DNA of 64,000 bases from a virus. This document shows positions 1-7,348 of the stretch, piece after piece (the first letter of the stretch is position 1; the number at the start of each line of letters is the position of its first letter). The stretch is taken from positions 1 through 64,000 of the IMG/VR virus record IMGVR_UViG_3300036846_000738; one strand, 5' to 3'. The translations under genes were made by a program, and so were the position numbers. The notes beneath the pieces are model-generated. The model was not told where the DNA came from. It worked only from the letters and a program-made list of their open reading frames with translations, and made no database searches.

Positions 1-209
1 TTCTGTCCCTGATTGCGATCTCGCGCACGACACTGTTCCGGTTGGAGCGCGAAAAACTATTCCCGCAAGGTCAGGCGATCACACCGCATAGAAAACTGTG
101 GTTCAAAGATGAAGTGATCGCTTGGCAGCGAGACTTGCAAGACGAAGACAGCGCGCTGTCGCAGAAAGTTCGGTTGCGCCCAAGGCCGAAGCGTCGGGCG
201 CATGGATGA
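1..209 (+). CDS. AlpA/excisionase-like DNA-binding protein, 3' part
   Basis: An open frame enters from the left edge (codons from base 3) and stops at TGA 207-209. The start lies outside the window. The translation carries an AlpA/MerR-like helix-turn-helix pattern (ISRTTLFRLEREKLFP, then HRKLWFKDEVIAWQ), which is the usual core of phage AlpA regulators and excisionases. It ends in a basic tail. Its position immediately before an integrase fits a role in directing excision or regulating int. Its last codons run up to the GGCNN array that follows. The family call rests on one motif in a truncated protein. Confidence 0.72.
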   Translation, partial: LSLIAISRTTLFRLEREKLFPQGQAITPHRKLWFKDEVIAWQRDLQDEDSALSQKVRLRPRPKRRAHG

Positions 210-224
210 AGATGGGGATTTGGC

Positions 225-645
225 ATGGCGTGGCGAGGCGAGCAAAGGCTTGGCATGGCTCGGCGAGACGAGGCAAGGCAGGCACGGAATGGCAAGGCAT
301 GGCGTGGCACGGCGAGGAGAGGCAGGCGCGGCTTGGCATGGTCAGGCGTGGCGTGGTGGGGCTGGGTTTGACGTGGCACGGCATGGCAGGCAGGGCAACG
401 CAGGCCCGGCATGGCGGGGACCGGAAGGCTTAGGCGCGGCCCGGTGCGGCAAGGTTTGGCGCGGCATGGCAGGCCGGGTTTGGCGGGGACTGGCACGGCT
501 AGGTGTGGCTCCGGCGCGGCTCGGCAGGCAAGGTGAGGCTGGGCTTGGCTCGACGAGGGTCCGGCACGGTTCGGCAGGCGCGGCGCGGCACGGCGTGCCG
601 GGGCGGGGCGTGGCCCGGTGCGGCGTGGCGCGGCAGGCAGGCCAA
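225..645 (+). repeat. Degenerate GGCNN pentanucleotide repeat array
   Basis: About 420 bp in which GGC recurs with a 5-bp period (units such as GGCAT, GGCGT, GGCGA, GGCTT, GGCAC), broken by occasional 1-4 bp phase slips. The plus strand is strongly G-rich and C is mostly in the GGC core. Because period 5 is not a multiple of 3, long stop-free frames arise on both strands. Those translations are Arg/Ala/Gly/His-rich and not credible proteins. The array fills the gap between the AlpA-like gene and the integrase leader. Function is unknown. Confidence 0.85.
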
Positions 646-944
646 AACGGGGCCGGAAACCCGGTCCGTTTTCCTCTACCGGTCCCATCGTTTTCGTCCT
701 AGGATTAGCCCAGCGTTAGCCCGAGATGACCAAAAAAAGTCAACTATCTGATCCAGCTATCATAATTCCGCTTGCCGCCCTGTTCATGGACGTGTATAAA
801 GGAAAATGAGACCGGTAGAAAAAAGCTAGAAACCCTTACGAAATGGGCACAACTCGCATATCGTCCGGTCTAGTTTTCCATAGCCAGTCTCGCTTTTCGC
901 GCCTGCGATTAGCCGGGGCTAACGGCGAAAAAACAGGACTCAAA
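646..944 (+). promoter_or_regulatory. Integrase leader, candidate attP/arm-site region
   Basis: About 300 bp without a credible gene. It is AT-richer than its surroundings. A 10-bp inverted repeat is visible: TCTACCGGTC at 675-684 and GACCGGTAGA at 810-819. Runs of A (730-736, 821-826) lie within it. A region between a repeat array and int is where an attachment core and integrase arm sites are expected, but no tRNA 3' end or duplicated core can be seen inside the window. The attP assignment is inference. Confidence 0.35.
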
Positions 945-2303
945 ATGCCCGTCTACATCGGCGACAAGCACCTTCGGAAAAGCGCGATGCGCAAGACCTA
1001 CAGCGACACCGACGTGAAAGGCTTCGCGCTCCGGACCACACCGCTCGGCGTGTTCAGCTTTTACTACCAGCACCTCAACGCGCGCACCGGCAAGCGCGAC
1101 TGGCATCTGATCGGCAGCTATCCGGAGTGGAGCGTTGCCAAGGCGCGCAACGAGGCGCGACGGCTCGCCGGGTTGGTGGCGGACGAAAAGGACATCAAGC
1201 AGGTCCGCCGCCAGAAAACCGAACAGGCGCGCGTCGGCGGCATCACCTTCCGCCAACTCCACGACGAGTACATCGACGATTGCCGCGAGCTGGTGATGAA
1301 GAAGTGGGGCCGGGTGCCGCGGCTGGAGAGTTGGCTCGACATCCGATCATTGCTCAAGCGCCCGCTGAAATGGTGGGGCAAGTTGCCGCTGACCGACATC
1401 ACCGACAACGAGGTCATGGCGCTCTACAGGTCTTTCGTCCGCGACGGCCATGTGCCGCAGGCCAACCGCATCCGCGGCCAACTGCACACGCTGTTCCGGT
1501 GGGCCGCTCAGCCGCCGCGCAAATACATCGCAATCAACCCGTGCTCTAACCTGCCCAAAAAGGACGACGAGCCGTCCGCCCACGATGACGGTCGCGTGCT
1601 CACCGCCGATGAAATTCGAACATTCTGGTACGGCCTCGATGATCCCGACTGTCCCGGCGATCGTCTGTCGAAATTGGCGCTCAAACTTTCGCTGGTCACG
1701 ACGCTGCGCACCGGCGAGATCGTGGCGATCGAGCGTAACGGAGTTGGACCGTCCACGGTGACGATCCCGTTGCGGGTCGTCAAAAGTCGGCGCAGCAAGA
1801 AAGCTCGCGACGTGGTGCAGCCGCTTAACTCGCTGGCACGCGAACTTCTCGGCGAGGTCTTCACCATCGGTGATACCGAGCGGCGCTACGCCTTCCCCGG
1901 CACCGGCAGACGGCAGGGCGGCTCGATGCGGCAGCAGACTCTCGCCCACCTTCTCAATCGCAAGAGTCGGGATGAGGCGGGCAAGATGGGCATCAACGAA
2001 TATCTCGGCCTCGATCACTGGACACCGCACGCGCTGCGACGCACCGCGGCCACGATCCTCGAACAGCTCGGGTTCGACGATGGCCTGATCGGCAAGGTGC
2101 TGACCCACAAGGCGCTTGGCCGCGACGCCTCGCCGGTCACGCGCCAGCACTATCTTGTCGCCAAGCCGATCATCGCGCGGCCGGTCGACAAACGGATCGA
2201 AGCGCTTGATGCGCTCGATGACGCGCTGCGCGAAATCCTCGCGCTGCGGAGCGCCAAAGTCTTGCCGAAGCCGAAGCCGCGGCTGCTGACCGAGGCCGCG
2301 TAA
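945..2303 (+). CDS. int: Tyrosine-type site-specific integrase
   Basis: A 452-residue phage integrase of the P4-like class. The N-terminus has the DUF4102 arm-binding pattern (DTDVKGFALRTTPLG and DWHLIGSYPEWSVAKARNEA), followed by a SAM-like core-binding domain and a catalytic domain. Visible catalytic residues are Arg255 (TTLRTGE), His362 and Arg365 (PHALRRTAAT), His388 (LTHK) and the nucleophile Tyr403 (RQHY). The frame is open 34 codons further upstream, but ATG945 begins directly at the conserved arm domain, preceded by AGGACT. It would integrate the phage genome and, with the AlpA-like protein, excise it. Confidence 0.95.
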   Translation: MPVYIGDKHLRKSAMRKTYSDTDVKGFALRTTPLGVFSFYYQHLNARTGKRDWHLIGSYPEWSVAKARNEARRLAGLVADEKDIKQVRRQKTEQARVGGITFRQLHDEYIDDCRELVMKKWGRVPRLESWLDIRSLLKRPLKWWGKLPLTDITDNEVMALYRSFVRDGHVPQANRIRGQLHTLFRWAAQPPRKYIAINPCSNLPKKDDEPSAHDDGRVLTADEIRTFWYGLDDPDCPGDRLSKLALKLSLVTTLRTGEIVAIERNGVGPSTVTIPLRVVKSRRSKKARDVVQPLNSLARELLGEVFTIGDTERRYAFPGTGRRQGGSMRQQTLAHLLNRKSRDEAGKMGINEYLGLDHWTPHALRRTAATILEQLGFDDGLIGKVLTHKALGRDASPVTRQHYLVAKPIIARPVDKRIEALDALDDALREILALRSAKVLPKPKPRLLTEAA

Positions 2304-2319
2304 AAACGGGACCACACCG

Positions 2320-2559
2320 ATGCGGACTGACGAGCACATATTACGGATGTGGACAATTTACGATCATCCGTCCGATTTTCCGGACAAGTATGTTGCGCGG
2401 CTTTTTGAGGTCGATGCTGGCGGTCCGCGACCGACTGACAATTTCATTGCAGTGTCTGACGTTGAAGAACTTCGCCAGATGTTTCTGGAGCATTTCGCGC
2501 TGACCTGCATTTCCCGCAGTCCAGAGGACGATCCGAAAATCGTGGAGACGTGGCTATGA
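2320..2559 (+). CDS. Small conserved phage protein (WTxYDHP family, copy 1)
   Basis: 79 residues of unknown function. It is clearly paralogous to the gene at 8891-9118: both contain WT(I/V)YDHP, a P-D-K-x-VAR stretch, and the identical end PEDDPKIVETWL. The following gene starts inside its stop codon (ATGA), exactly as in the other copy, so the two-gene arrangement seems to have been duplicated as a unit. Short acidic cytoplasmic protein with no membrane segment. Confidence 0.8.
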   Translation: MRTDEHILRMWTIYDHPSDFPDKYVARLFEVDAGGPRPTDNFIAVSDVEELRQMFLEHFALTCISRSPEDDPKIVETWL

Positions 2560-2828
2560 AGGTCGGCCGAGGTACAAGGCTCGCGAGCGAACCACATTGC
2601 CTCAACTGCAATGTGGTGGTCGACGGCGCCCGTTGCGTTGACGGAGACGGCAGCCCGAGCCCCGGCGACGTGACGATGTGCATCTATTGCGGGCACGTCA
2701 TGGCGTTCTCGGAGGGGCTTGGTATGCGCGAGCTGACCGATGCCGAGATGCAAGAGATCGCGGGCGATCCGCGGCTGGTTGCAGTCGGCAAGGCCGTCGG
2801 GTTGCTGAAGAGGAGGACAAAGCCATGA
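2556..2828 (+). CDS. Small zinc-ribbon-like protein
   Basis: 90 residues with four cysteines in a CxxC-like pair (HCLNC) and a second pair (CIYC), a likely zinc ribbon. The start is the ATG that overlaps the previous stop (ATGA); an in-frame GTG two codons earlier is also possible. The C-terminal part (ELTDAEMQEIAGDP) is common in small rhizobial phage proteins. The next gene overlaps its stop by ATGA. Precise function unknown. Confidence 0.78.
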   Translation: MKVGRGTRLASEPHCLNCNVVVDGARCVDGDGSPSPGDVTMCIYCGHVMAFSEGLGMRELTDAEMQEIAGDPRLVAVGKAVGLLKRRTKP

Positions 2829-3526
2829 CCGTTTACCAGTACAACCGCAGCGTCGACACCGGCTCGATGCCTGACAGAGTTCGCCGCCTGCCGATTTCGC
2901 CGCAAGGTTTTCCGGTGCCGTTTTTCGTGACGTGGTTCAAAGACGGCAAGCCCTGTGCGCCCGGCGCAGGCGTGCCAGACTTCCGCGTCATCGATCCACT
3001 CAAAATGGTCAAAGCCGTCCGCCAGCATCTGTGCTGGGTCTGCGGCGGCGTCATGGGCGTCCACAAATGTTTTGTGATCGGCCCGATGTGCGCGGTCAAC
3101 CGGATCAATAGCGAGCCGCCCTCGCATCGCGACTGCGCAATTTATGCGGCGCGGGTCTGTCCGTTCCTCTCCAACCCGCGGATGGTTCGCAACGACAAGG
3201 GGATGGTCGGCGAGACCGGCGAATTGCGCGACGGTTTGGTGCCGCCAGCGGGCATCCACCTCGACCGCAATCCGGGCGCGACGTGCGTCTGGATCACCAA
3301 GAGCTATCGGCCGTTCAAGGAGGGTAACGGTGTGCTGTTCAGTCTAGGGCGGCCCGAAGAGGTGCTTTGGTTTGCGCAGGGGCGGCGTGCCACGCGCCAG
3401 CAGGTGCTGGCATCGATCGAGAGCGGCTATCCGGCACTGGAGGAAATGGCCCGGCAGGATGGCGCCGCCGCAGTGACTGCGCTCGCCACCAAGCGCGAAG
3501 TGGCCATGGCGCTGGTTCCGGCGTAA
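2825..3526 (+). CDS. Conserved phage protein with Cys-rich core
   Basis: 233 residues. The centre contains CWVCG, then IGPMCAVNR, PPSHRDCA and CPFLSNPR: six conserved Cys plus a His that look metal-binding. This arrangement recurs in a widespread but uncharacterised phage family. The C-terminal helix region (ATRQQVLASIESG) is soluble. Starts in the ATGA overlap with the zinc-ribbon gene and is the last gene before the first copy of the repeated promoter. No enzymatic motif recognised. Confidence 0.82.
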   Translation: MTVYQYNRSVDTGSMPDRVRRLPISPQGFPVPFFVTWFKDGKPCAPGAGVPDFRVIDPLKMVKAVRQHLCWVCGGVMGVHKCFVIGPMCAVNRINSEPPSHRDCAIYAARVCPFLSNPRMVRNDKGMVGETGELRDGLVPPAGIHLDRNPGATCVWITKSYRPFKEGNGVLFSLGRPEEVLWFAQGRRATRQQVLASIESGYPALEEMARQDGAAAVTALATKREVAMALVPA

Positions 3527-3555
3527 CCCCCTGTTTCTGGCCATAATACGACCTA

Positions 3556-3584
3556 TTGACATATAGGCCGTAATGACCTATATT
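3556..3584 (+). promoter_or_regulatory. Repeated promoter-operator, copy 1
   Basis: TTGACA, 17-bp spacer, TATATT. The spacer holds TAGGCC followed after five bases by GACCTA, so the right half-site differs by one base from the perfect dyad. It lies 25 bp before the ATG at 3610. Best -10 match of the early-block copies. Confidence 0.85.
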
Positions 3585-3609
3585 GAGGCTGTCAGAAAAA
3601 GGACACCTC

Positions 3610-3750
3610 ATGTGGACCACCAAGCGCTTCAAGTCACTCGCCGCGCAAAAGGCGTGGATCGCGGCCAACGAAGGCCGCTGTCAGATTGTGGTGCTGTTCG
3701 TAAACAACGGCTACGCGGTCGAGTACCGCAAGCTCCGGATCGTCGGCTGA
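3610..3750 (+). CDS. 46-residue basic protein
   Basis: A short gene directly behind promoter copy 1, with AAAGGACA as ribosome-binding site ahead of ATG3610. The translation starts MWTTKRFKSLAAQ and ends YRKLRIVG; it is basic and mixed alpha/beta in character with no known motif. Its stop (TGA 3748-3750) shares one base with the start of the next gene, so the two are translationally coupled. Confidence 0.75.
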   Translation: MWTTKRFKSLAAQKAWIAANEGRCQIVVLFVNNGYAVEYRKLRIVG

Positions 3751-4268
3751 TGGCGCGGCTCTTCGAAATCCTGACCAGCAACGTCGAGAGCTGGGCACAG
3801 CTTGGCCATCCGTCGCTGCTCGAACGGTTCGTGCTGCGCAACGGCAAGCCCTACTCGCCCGGACCGCGCAAGGGCCTCAAGGGTCCGGCGAAGCAGTGCT
3901 ACATGAATGCCGCCAAGGTGGTGATGTGCGATGCTGACGCATCGGCCTATGTCGAGGGCTTTGTCGTCATAAAGGATTTGCCGATTCCGATTCTTCACGC
4001 TTGGGTCAGCTACGACGGCGAGACGGTGATGGACCCGACGCTGGACAGCGCGAACCGCGAATATTTCGGCGTCAGCTTTACCCGCAGGGAATTGGTCAGT
4101 GAGCTACGCAAGACAAAAGTTTATGGATTGCTCGATACCGGCCGCGGGTTCAACGCCGACTTGATGTTCCGGCGCGATCCAGAACTCAAGGCGATCTGCA
4201 ACGGCGTCAAGGCTGCAAGAGGTGTCGTCACCCAGCGGAAACTGGCCGAACTGCATACGACCTCTTGA
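3750..4268 (+). CDS. Conserved phage protein with possible Cys-His-Asp triad
   Basis: 172 residues. Ordered residues C (KQCYMNAA), H (ILHAWVSY) and D (VMDPTLDS) are spaced like the triad of transglutaminase/papain-like folds, and this pattern is typical of a recurrent uncharacterised phage family. Whether it is an active enzyme is inference. Starts in a TGATG overlap with the 46-residue gene; an in-frame extension upstream would run through that gene. Its stop codon is the TGA inside the -35 box of promoter copy 2. Confidence 0.8.
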   Translation: MARLFEILTSNVESWAQLGHPSLLERFVLRNGKPYSPGPRKGLKGPAKQCYMNAAKVVMCDADASAYVEGFVVIKDLPIPILHAWVSYDGETVMDPTLDSANREYFGVSFTRRELVSELRKTKVYGLLDTGRGFNADLMFRRDPELKAICNGVKAARGVVTQRKLAELHTTS

Positions 4269-4293
4269 CATATAGGCCGGAATGCCCTAGATT
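4265..4293 (+). promoter_or_regulatory. Repeated promoter-operator, copy 2
   Basis: TTGACA, 17-bp spacer, TAGATT. Left half-site TAGGCC is intact; the right half reads GCCCTA, an imperfect dyad. The -35 TTGACA supplies the TGA stop codon of the upstream gene. It drives the 59-residue gene at 4318. Confidence 0.85.
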
Positions 4294-4317
4294 GAGGCTG
4301 TCAGAAAAGGACACCAA

Positions 4318-4497
4318 ATGGCAATGATCGGCACCAAAGACAAGCCCACCTACTATCGGATCGTGGGTTCGGTCAGCAAAACGGTTTTCGCTACAGCACC
4401 GGCTTCCAAGGTTCTGCCTCTCCACAAGAAACTTCAGAAGCAATACAACGGCGAAAAGCTGGAAATCGAGCTGATCGAGGACAATACGACCTCTTGA
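4318..4497 (+). CDS. 59-residue phage protein
   Basis: Short gene with AAAAGGACACC upstream of ATG4318. The translation (MAMIGTKDKPTYYRIVG...) is a small basic soluble protein ending ...DNTTS, of which the TTS residues and stop are encoded by the conserved bases of the next promoter. No recognised family. Its own promoter on both sides suggests an independently expressed single-gene unit. Confidence 0.75.
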   Translation: MAMIGTKDKPTYYRIVGSVSKTVFATAPASKVLPLHKKLQKQYNGEKLEIELIEDNTTS

Positions 4498-4522
4498 CAT
4501 ATAGGCCGGAATGCCCTATCTT
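4494..4522 (+). promoter_or_regulatory. Repeated promoter-operator, copy 3
   Basis: TTGACA, 17-bp spacer, TATCTT. Left half-site TAGGCC, right half GCCCTA as in copy 2. The TGA inside its -35 box ends the gene at 4318. It precedes the operon starting at 4548. Confidence 0.84.
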
Positions 4523-4547
4523 GAGGATGAACAGAAAGGAACCATGA

Positions 4548-4946
4548 ATGTTAAAACTCGGAAGTCAGACCGGCAGCCTGACGAACCACCTCTACAGCCG
4601 CATGATCAAGGGTCAGCCGGAGCCGGTGGTCGGCATGGGGGCGACGCTGCTGTCGTGGACGGATCGAGAGGCCGCCACCATCGTCGAGGTCTCCAAGACC
4701 AAGGGCGGTGCGTGGCTCATCACGGTGCAGGAAGACGACGCCAAGCGGATCGACAAGAACGGCTTGTCCGAAAGTCAGGACTATAAATACACGCCGAACC
4801 CGGCGGCGCCGAAGCGGATGTTCCGCTTCGATGAAGGCAAGGGCTGGCGCGAGGTGCGGGCCAACGGCAAGGGCCGGTTGGTCCTGACCGGCGGCGCCGG
4901 GCTGCGGATCGGCGAGCGCGACAAGTATCACGACTTCAGTTTCTAA
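4548..4946 (+). CDS. Conserved hypothetical phage protein
   Basis: 132 residues. Preceded by AAAGGAACC; of two closely spaced ATGs (4544 and 4548) only 4548 opens the conserved frame. It begins LKLGSQTGSLTNHLYSR and contains MGATLLSWTDREAATI, a signature of a small family in alphaproteobacteria and their phages. Predicted soluble, beta-rich. First gene of a closely packed operon behind promoter copy 3. Function unknown. Confidence 0.82.
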   Translation: MLKLGSQTGSLTNHLYSRMIKGQPEPVVGMGATLLSWTDREAATIVEVSKTKGGAWLITVQEDDAKRIDKNGLSESQDYKYTPNPAAPKRMFRFDEGKGWREVRANGKGRLVLTGGAGLRIGERDKYHDFSF

Positions 4947-4961
4947 AAAAGGGAGCAGCAC

Positions 4962-5264
4962 TTGACCAACATCACCCAAACCCACCTTGAGGCGGCGCTG
5001 ATCGATCAGAGCGCCGCGGGCGCCTTCCATGACAAGACCTACTGTTTCGTCTCTGTCGGCGCCGAGGGAGGCGGATGGCAGCTCGGCGTCGCCGTCGCCA
5101 ACGAGCCGGGTTATCACCCGATCGCGAAATTCTTCCGCACCCATGACGAGGCCGAAGAATGGGCCACCGGGCTCAACCGCCATATCGGCCGGTCGGTCGG
5201 CGAGGCTTTCGAAATCATCGGCTCGACCATGGGCGGTCGCCGCGTCTTCGAGGTAAGCCGATGA
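4962..5264 (+). CDS. Conserved hypothetical protein
   Basis: 100 residues starting at TTG4962 with GGGAG seven bases upstream. The body (YCFVSVGAEGGGWQLGVAV... and HDEAEEWATGLNRHIG) is a small alpha/beta protein with no assigned function. Overlaps the next gene by ATGA. Confidence 0.75.
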   Translation: MTNITQTHLEAALIDQSAAGAFHDKTYCFVSVGAEGGGWQLGVAVANEPGYHPIAKFFRTHDEAEEWATGLNRHIGRSVGEAFEIIGSTMGGRRVFEVSR

Positions 5265-5443
5265 TGAGTCCGCGTCCCTGTCCCTGCGGAAGCCATCAGG
5301 ACTCGTGGTGGGAGTACGACGCGCGCGGTATTGCTTTGTGCCGGGTCTGCCCGAAATGCCGAAGCCAAAAACTGGCGCGTTATCGCCCGGAGGTGCTGGC
5401 CGATCCGAATTACTACGCCGACGAGGCAATCGAGGAGGGTTGA
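5261..5443 (+). CDS. Small zinc-ribbon protein
   Basis: 60 residues starting in the ATGA overlap at 5261. Cysteines are arranged as CPCG near the N-terminus and CRVCPKC later, a likely zinc site. The C-terminal RPEVLADPNYYADE motif is recurrent in small phage zinc ribbons. Likely a nucleic-acid or protein-binding accessory factor; role not known. Confidence 0.8.
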   Translation: MMSPRPCPCGSHQDSWWEYDARGIALCRVCPKCRSQKLARYRPEVLADPNYYADEAIEEG

Positions 5444-5701
5444 ATGGCCAAGGTCCGCAAAAGAAAGGCCAAGGTCCGCAAACGTCGCGTGATCATCGCC
5501 GCCGGTCCAATGACCCACGAGCAGTACCGGCGAGCCCTGAAAAAGCTCGGCCTGACGGTCGCGGGCAAGGCCACCGCCAAGGCGCTCGGGCTCGGCCTGC
5601 GCCAGTGCCAACGCATCGCCGCGGGCGACGGCCCGGTCCCCGCGCCGGTCGAGCTACTCTTGAGGCTGTACCTCATTTATGGGCTTCCCGACGATGACTA
5701 A
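5444..5701 (+). CDS. Small helix-turn-helix protein (EQYRxAL family)
   Basis: 85 residues: a very basic N-terminus (KVRKRKAKVRKRR), then MTHEQYRRALKKLGLT and a second helix region (GLGLRQCQRIAAGDGPVPAPV) that fit a one-domain Cro-like helix-turn-helix. It is paralogous to the gene at 45743, sharing the MTxEQYRxAL and VPxxVxxLLxL pattern. Preceded by GGAGGG. A candidate regulator for phage promoters, but its target is unknown. Confidence 0.75.
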   Translation: MAKVRKRKAKVRKRRVIIAAGPMTHEQYRRALKKLGLTVAGKATAKALGLGLRQCQRIAAGDGPVPAPVELLLRLYLIYGLPDDD

Positions 5702-6200
5702 AAAAAAGAACCACCTGACCGACCTGAAATCGCTGGTCGAGTTCGCGTCCAGACAGGCGGAGAAGATTTTCCGCCAGACCGGCGTGATCTATCCGATGTA
5801 CCACGCCATCAAACCAGACGGCGATTTTATGATCCTACCGGCGCCGGAAGGCGACAAGGACACCAGCGTCGGCTTGATCAAGGCTGCGTTCGCCATCCAC
5901 GCCATCGATCGATACGTCTTCATCGATGAAGGCTGGATTCTTGATCAACGGCTGAGCGGCGGAGCGCCGCTCGATCTGGCTCGCATCGCGCGCACAGGCC
6001 TGCGCGATCACCCCGATCGCCGGGAAGTCTTGTTGTTCTTGGCCGAGAATCGCCGCGGCGAGAGGCAGACCGGCTCGCGCTACATTCTGCGCCCCGAGCA
6101 CGGAAGGGCCTCGTTGGCGCCGCTCAAGCTCGACGACATGACCGGCCTGCAAAGCAGCGGACGGATGATTGGATTACTGAACCCACTACAAGGAGGATAA
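5694..6200 (+). CDS. Conserved hypothetical protein
   Basis: 168 residues; starts at ATG5694, overlapping the HTH gene by 8 bases. Contains MYHAIKPDGDFMILPAPEGDKD and a later LFLAENRRGERQTG stretch. Soluble, alpha/beta. The family occurs in rhizobial genomes and phages without assigned function. Followed by a strong AAGGAGGAT site for the next gene. Confidence 0.8.
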   Translation: MTKKKNHLTDLKSLVEFASRQAEKIFRQTGVIYPMYHAIKPDGDFMILPAPEGDKDTSVGLIKAAFAIHAIDRYVFIDEGWILDQRLSGGAPLDLARIARTGLRDHPDRREVLLFLAENRRGERQTGSRYILRPEHGRASLAPLKLDDMTGLQSSGRMIGLLNPLQGG

Positions 6201-6206
6201 AACACT

Positions 6207-6608
6207 TTGGCTTTCAAACTCGACAAGCAGGAATCACTGCGGCGCGCAGGACTGGTCGCCAGCCTGCAGGAAGCATGGGGCAAGATCGAGGATGCCGTCG
6301 ACGTCTACAACGACGCGGTCGCCGAACTCAAGGGACCGGTTGCGGAGGCGATTGAGGCCTACAACGAGATCGCCACCGAGGCGGCCGGTTTCGCAGAAGA
6401 CGTCGCCACCCGCGCCGAAGGCGAGTTCGACGACAAGAGCGAGAAGTGGCAAGAGAGCGAGCGCGGTCAAGCCGCCGGAGGATGGCGCGACGAATGGCAG
6501 AGTCTCGATCTCGCCACCATCGAACCGGAGTTTCCGGACGATCTGGCGATCGACGATCCCGGCCATGCGGACGCTCTGGAAGGACTGCCCGACGAGGCAT
6601 CCGAATGA
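6207..6608 (+). CDS. Acidic helical phage protein
   Basis: 133 residues starting at TTG6207 behind AAGGAGGAT. Mostly helical and strongly acidic, with long coiled-coil-like stretches (VDVYNDAVAELKGPVAEA) and the end PGHADALEGLPDEASE. The acidic, elongated character could indicate a DNA mimic or structural adaptor, but nothing specific supports this. Overlaps the next gene by ATGA. Confidence 0.8.
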   Translation: MAFKLDKQESLRRAGLVASLQEAWGKIEDAVDVYNDAVAELKGPVAEAIEAYNEIATEAAGFAEDVATRAEGEFDDKSEKWQESERGQAAGGWRDEWQSLDLATIEPEFPDDLAIDDPGHADALEGLPDEASE

Positions 6609-6859
6609 AGATCATACCGGCACTGATGCTTGCGCTGCTGACCGGCGCCGCTTCGGCGCAGCAACGCACCTTCTACGACGCAAGAGGCAACGTCGTCGGA
6701 CGGTCCGCGACCGACAGCGAAGGCTCGACGATCCGCGACGCGCGAGGCAGCACGGTGAGCCGAGAAAGCACACGCGGCAACGTCACGACGATCTATGACG
6801 CGGGCGGACGCACGATCGGACGTGTCTCAAACGGCAACGCAGGCAAGGGAAAGAATTAG
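6605..6859 (+). CDS. Small secreted protein with YD-like repeats
   Basis: 84 residues with a clear Sec signal peptide (MKIIPALMLALLTGAASA, cleavage before QQ). The mature part has about four short repeats of the form YDxxGxxxGR / IRDARGSTVS, related to the YD-repeat style of RHS-type proteins. This kind of small periplasmic protein is frequent in rhizobial prophages. Starts in an ATGA overlap. Probably acts in the periplasm or cell surface; role unknown. Confidence 0.8.
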   Translation: MKIIPALMLALLTGAASAQQRTFYDARGNVVGRSATDSEGSTIRDARGSTVSRESTRGNVTTIYDAGGRTIGRVSNGNAGKGKN

Positions 6860-6861
6860 TC

Positions 6862-7287
6862 GTGGCTTTTCTGATCATAGGCGAGACCGAACAAGCTGAG
6901 ATCGCGAAACTGATTGCCGATGCGAAGGCACATATCCTGCCATTCGACATGGTCAGGCAGGGAGCTATCGACCACACCGACGTGCTGACGCTGGATCAAC
7001 GCAGACGGATGTTGCCAGACTTCGTTCGACCGCGCAGCGCGCACATGGTCTTTCCGGGCGGCTATCGTGCCGCGTTTTCGTTCGAGCAACAGCCACCCGG
7101 TCTTTGCTCCCATCTTTCGATCAGCGTCGAAGGTCGTCCCAAAAAGGGTTCGATGCCGAGTCCGCCAGCGGTGCAAATGATCGCCGAAGCCTTCGGTGTC
7201 CCGTTTCCGGGCGATAAGGCATGGATGGAAGAATACGAGCCCGGCGAATACGCAATCAACATGGTGTCGCTAGTTGATAAGGCTTGA
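6862..7287 (+). CDS. Conserved hypothetical protein
   Basis: 141 residues starting at GTG6862, three bases after the preceding stop. Contains HTDVLTLDQRRRMLPDFVRP and a hydrophobic CSHLSISV strand; this matches a small uncharacterised family in alphaproteobacteria. Soluble. No catalytic motif seen. Confidence 0.8.
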   Translation: MAFLIIGETEQAEIAKLIADAKAHILPFDMVRQGAIDHTDVLTLDQRRRMLPDFVRPRSAHMVFPGGYRAAFSFEQQPPGLCSHLSISVEGRPKKGSMPSPPAVQMIAEAFGVPFPGDKAWMEEYEPGEYAINMVSLVDKA

Positions 7288-7348
7288 AGCGCAACCAGAC
7301 TGGCTTTAGGTTCGCGCATCGCAACAGAGCAAGAAGGGGGCAGTCCTG

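Noticed and set aside
71-702. Long open frames on both strands in the GGCNN array
   Set aside because: They arise from a period-5 repeat without stops, have extreme Arg/Ala/His/Gly composition, and lack ribosome-binding sites or family motifs.
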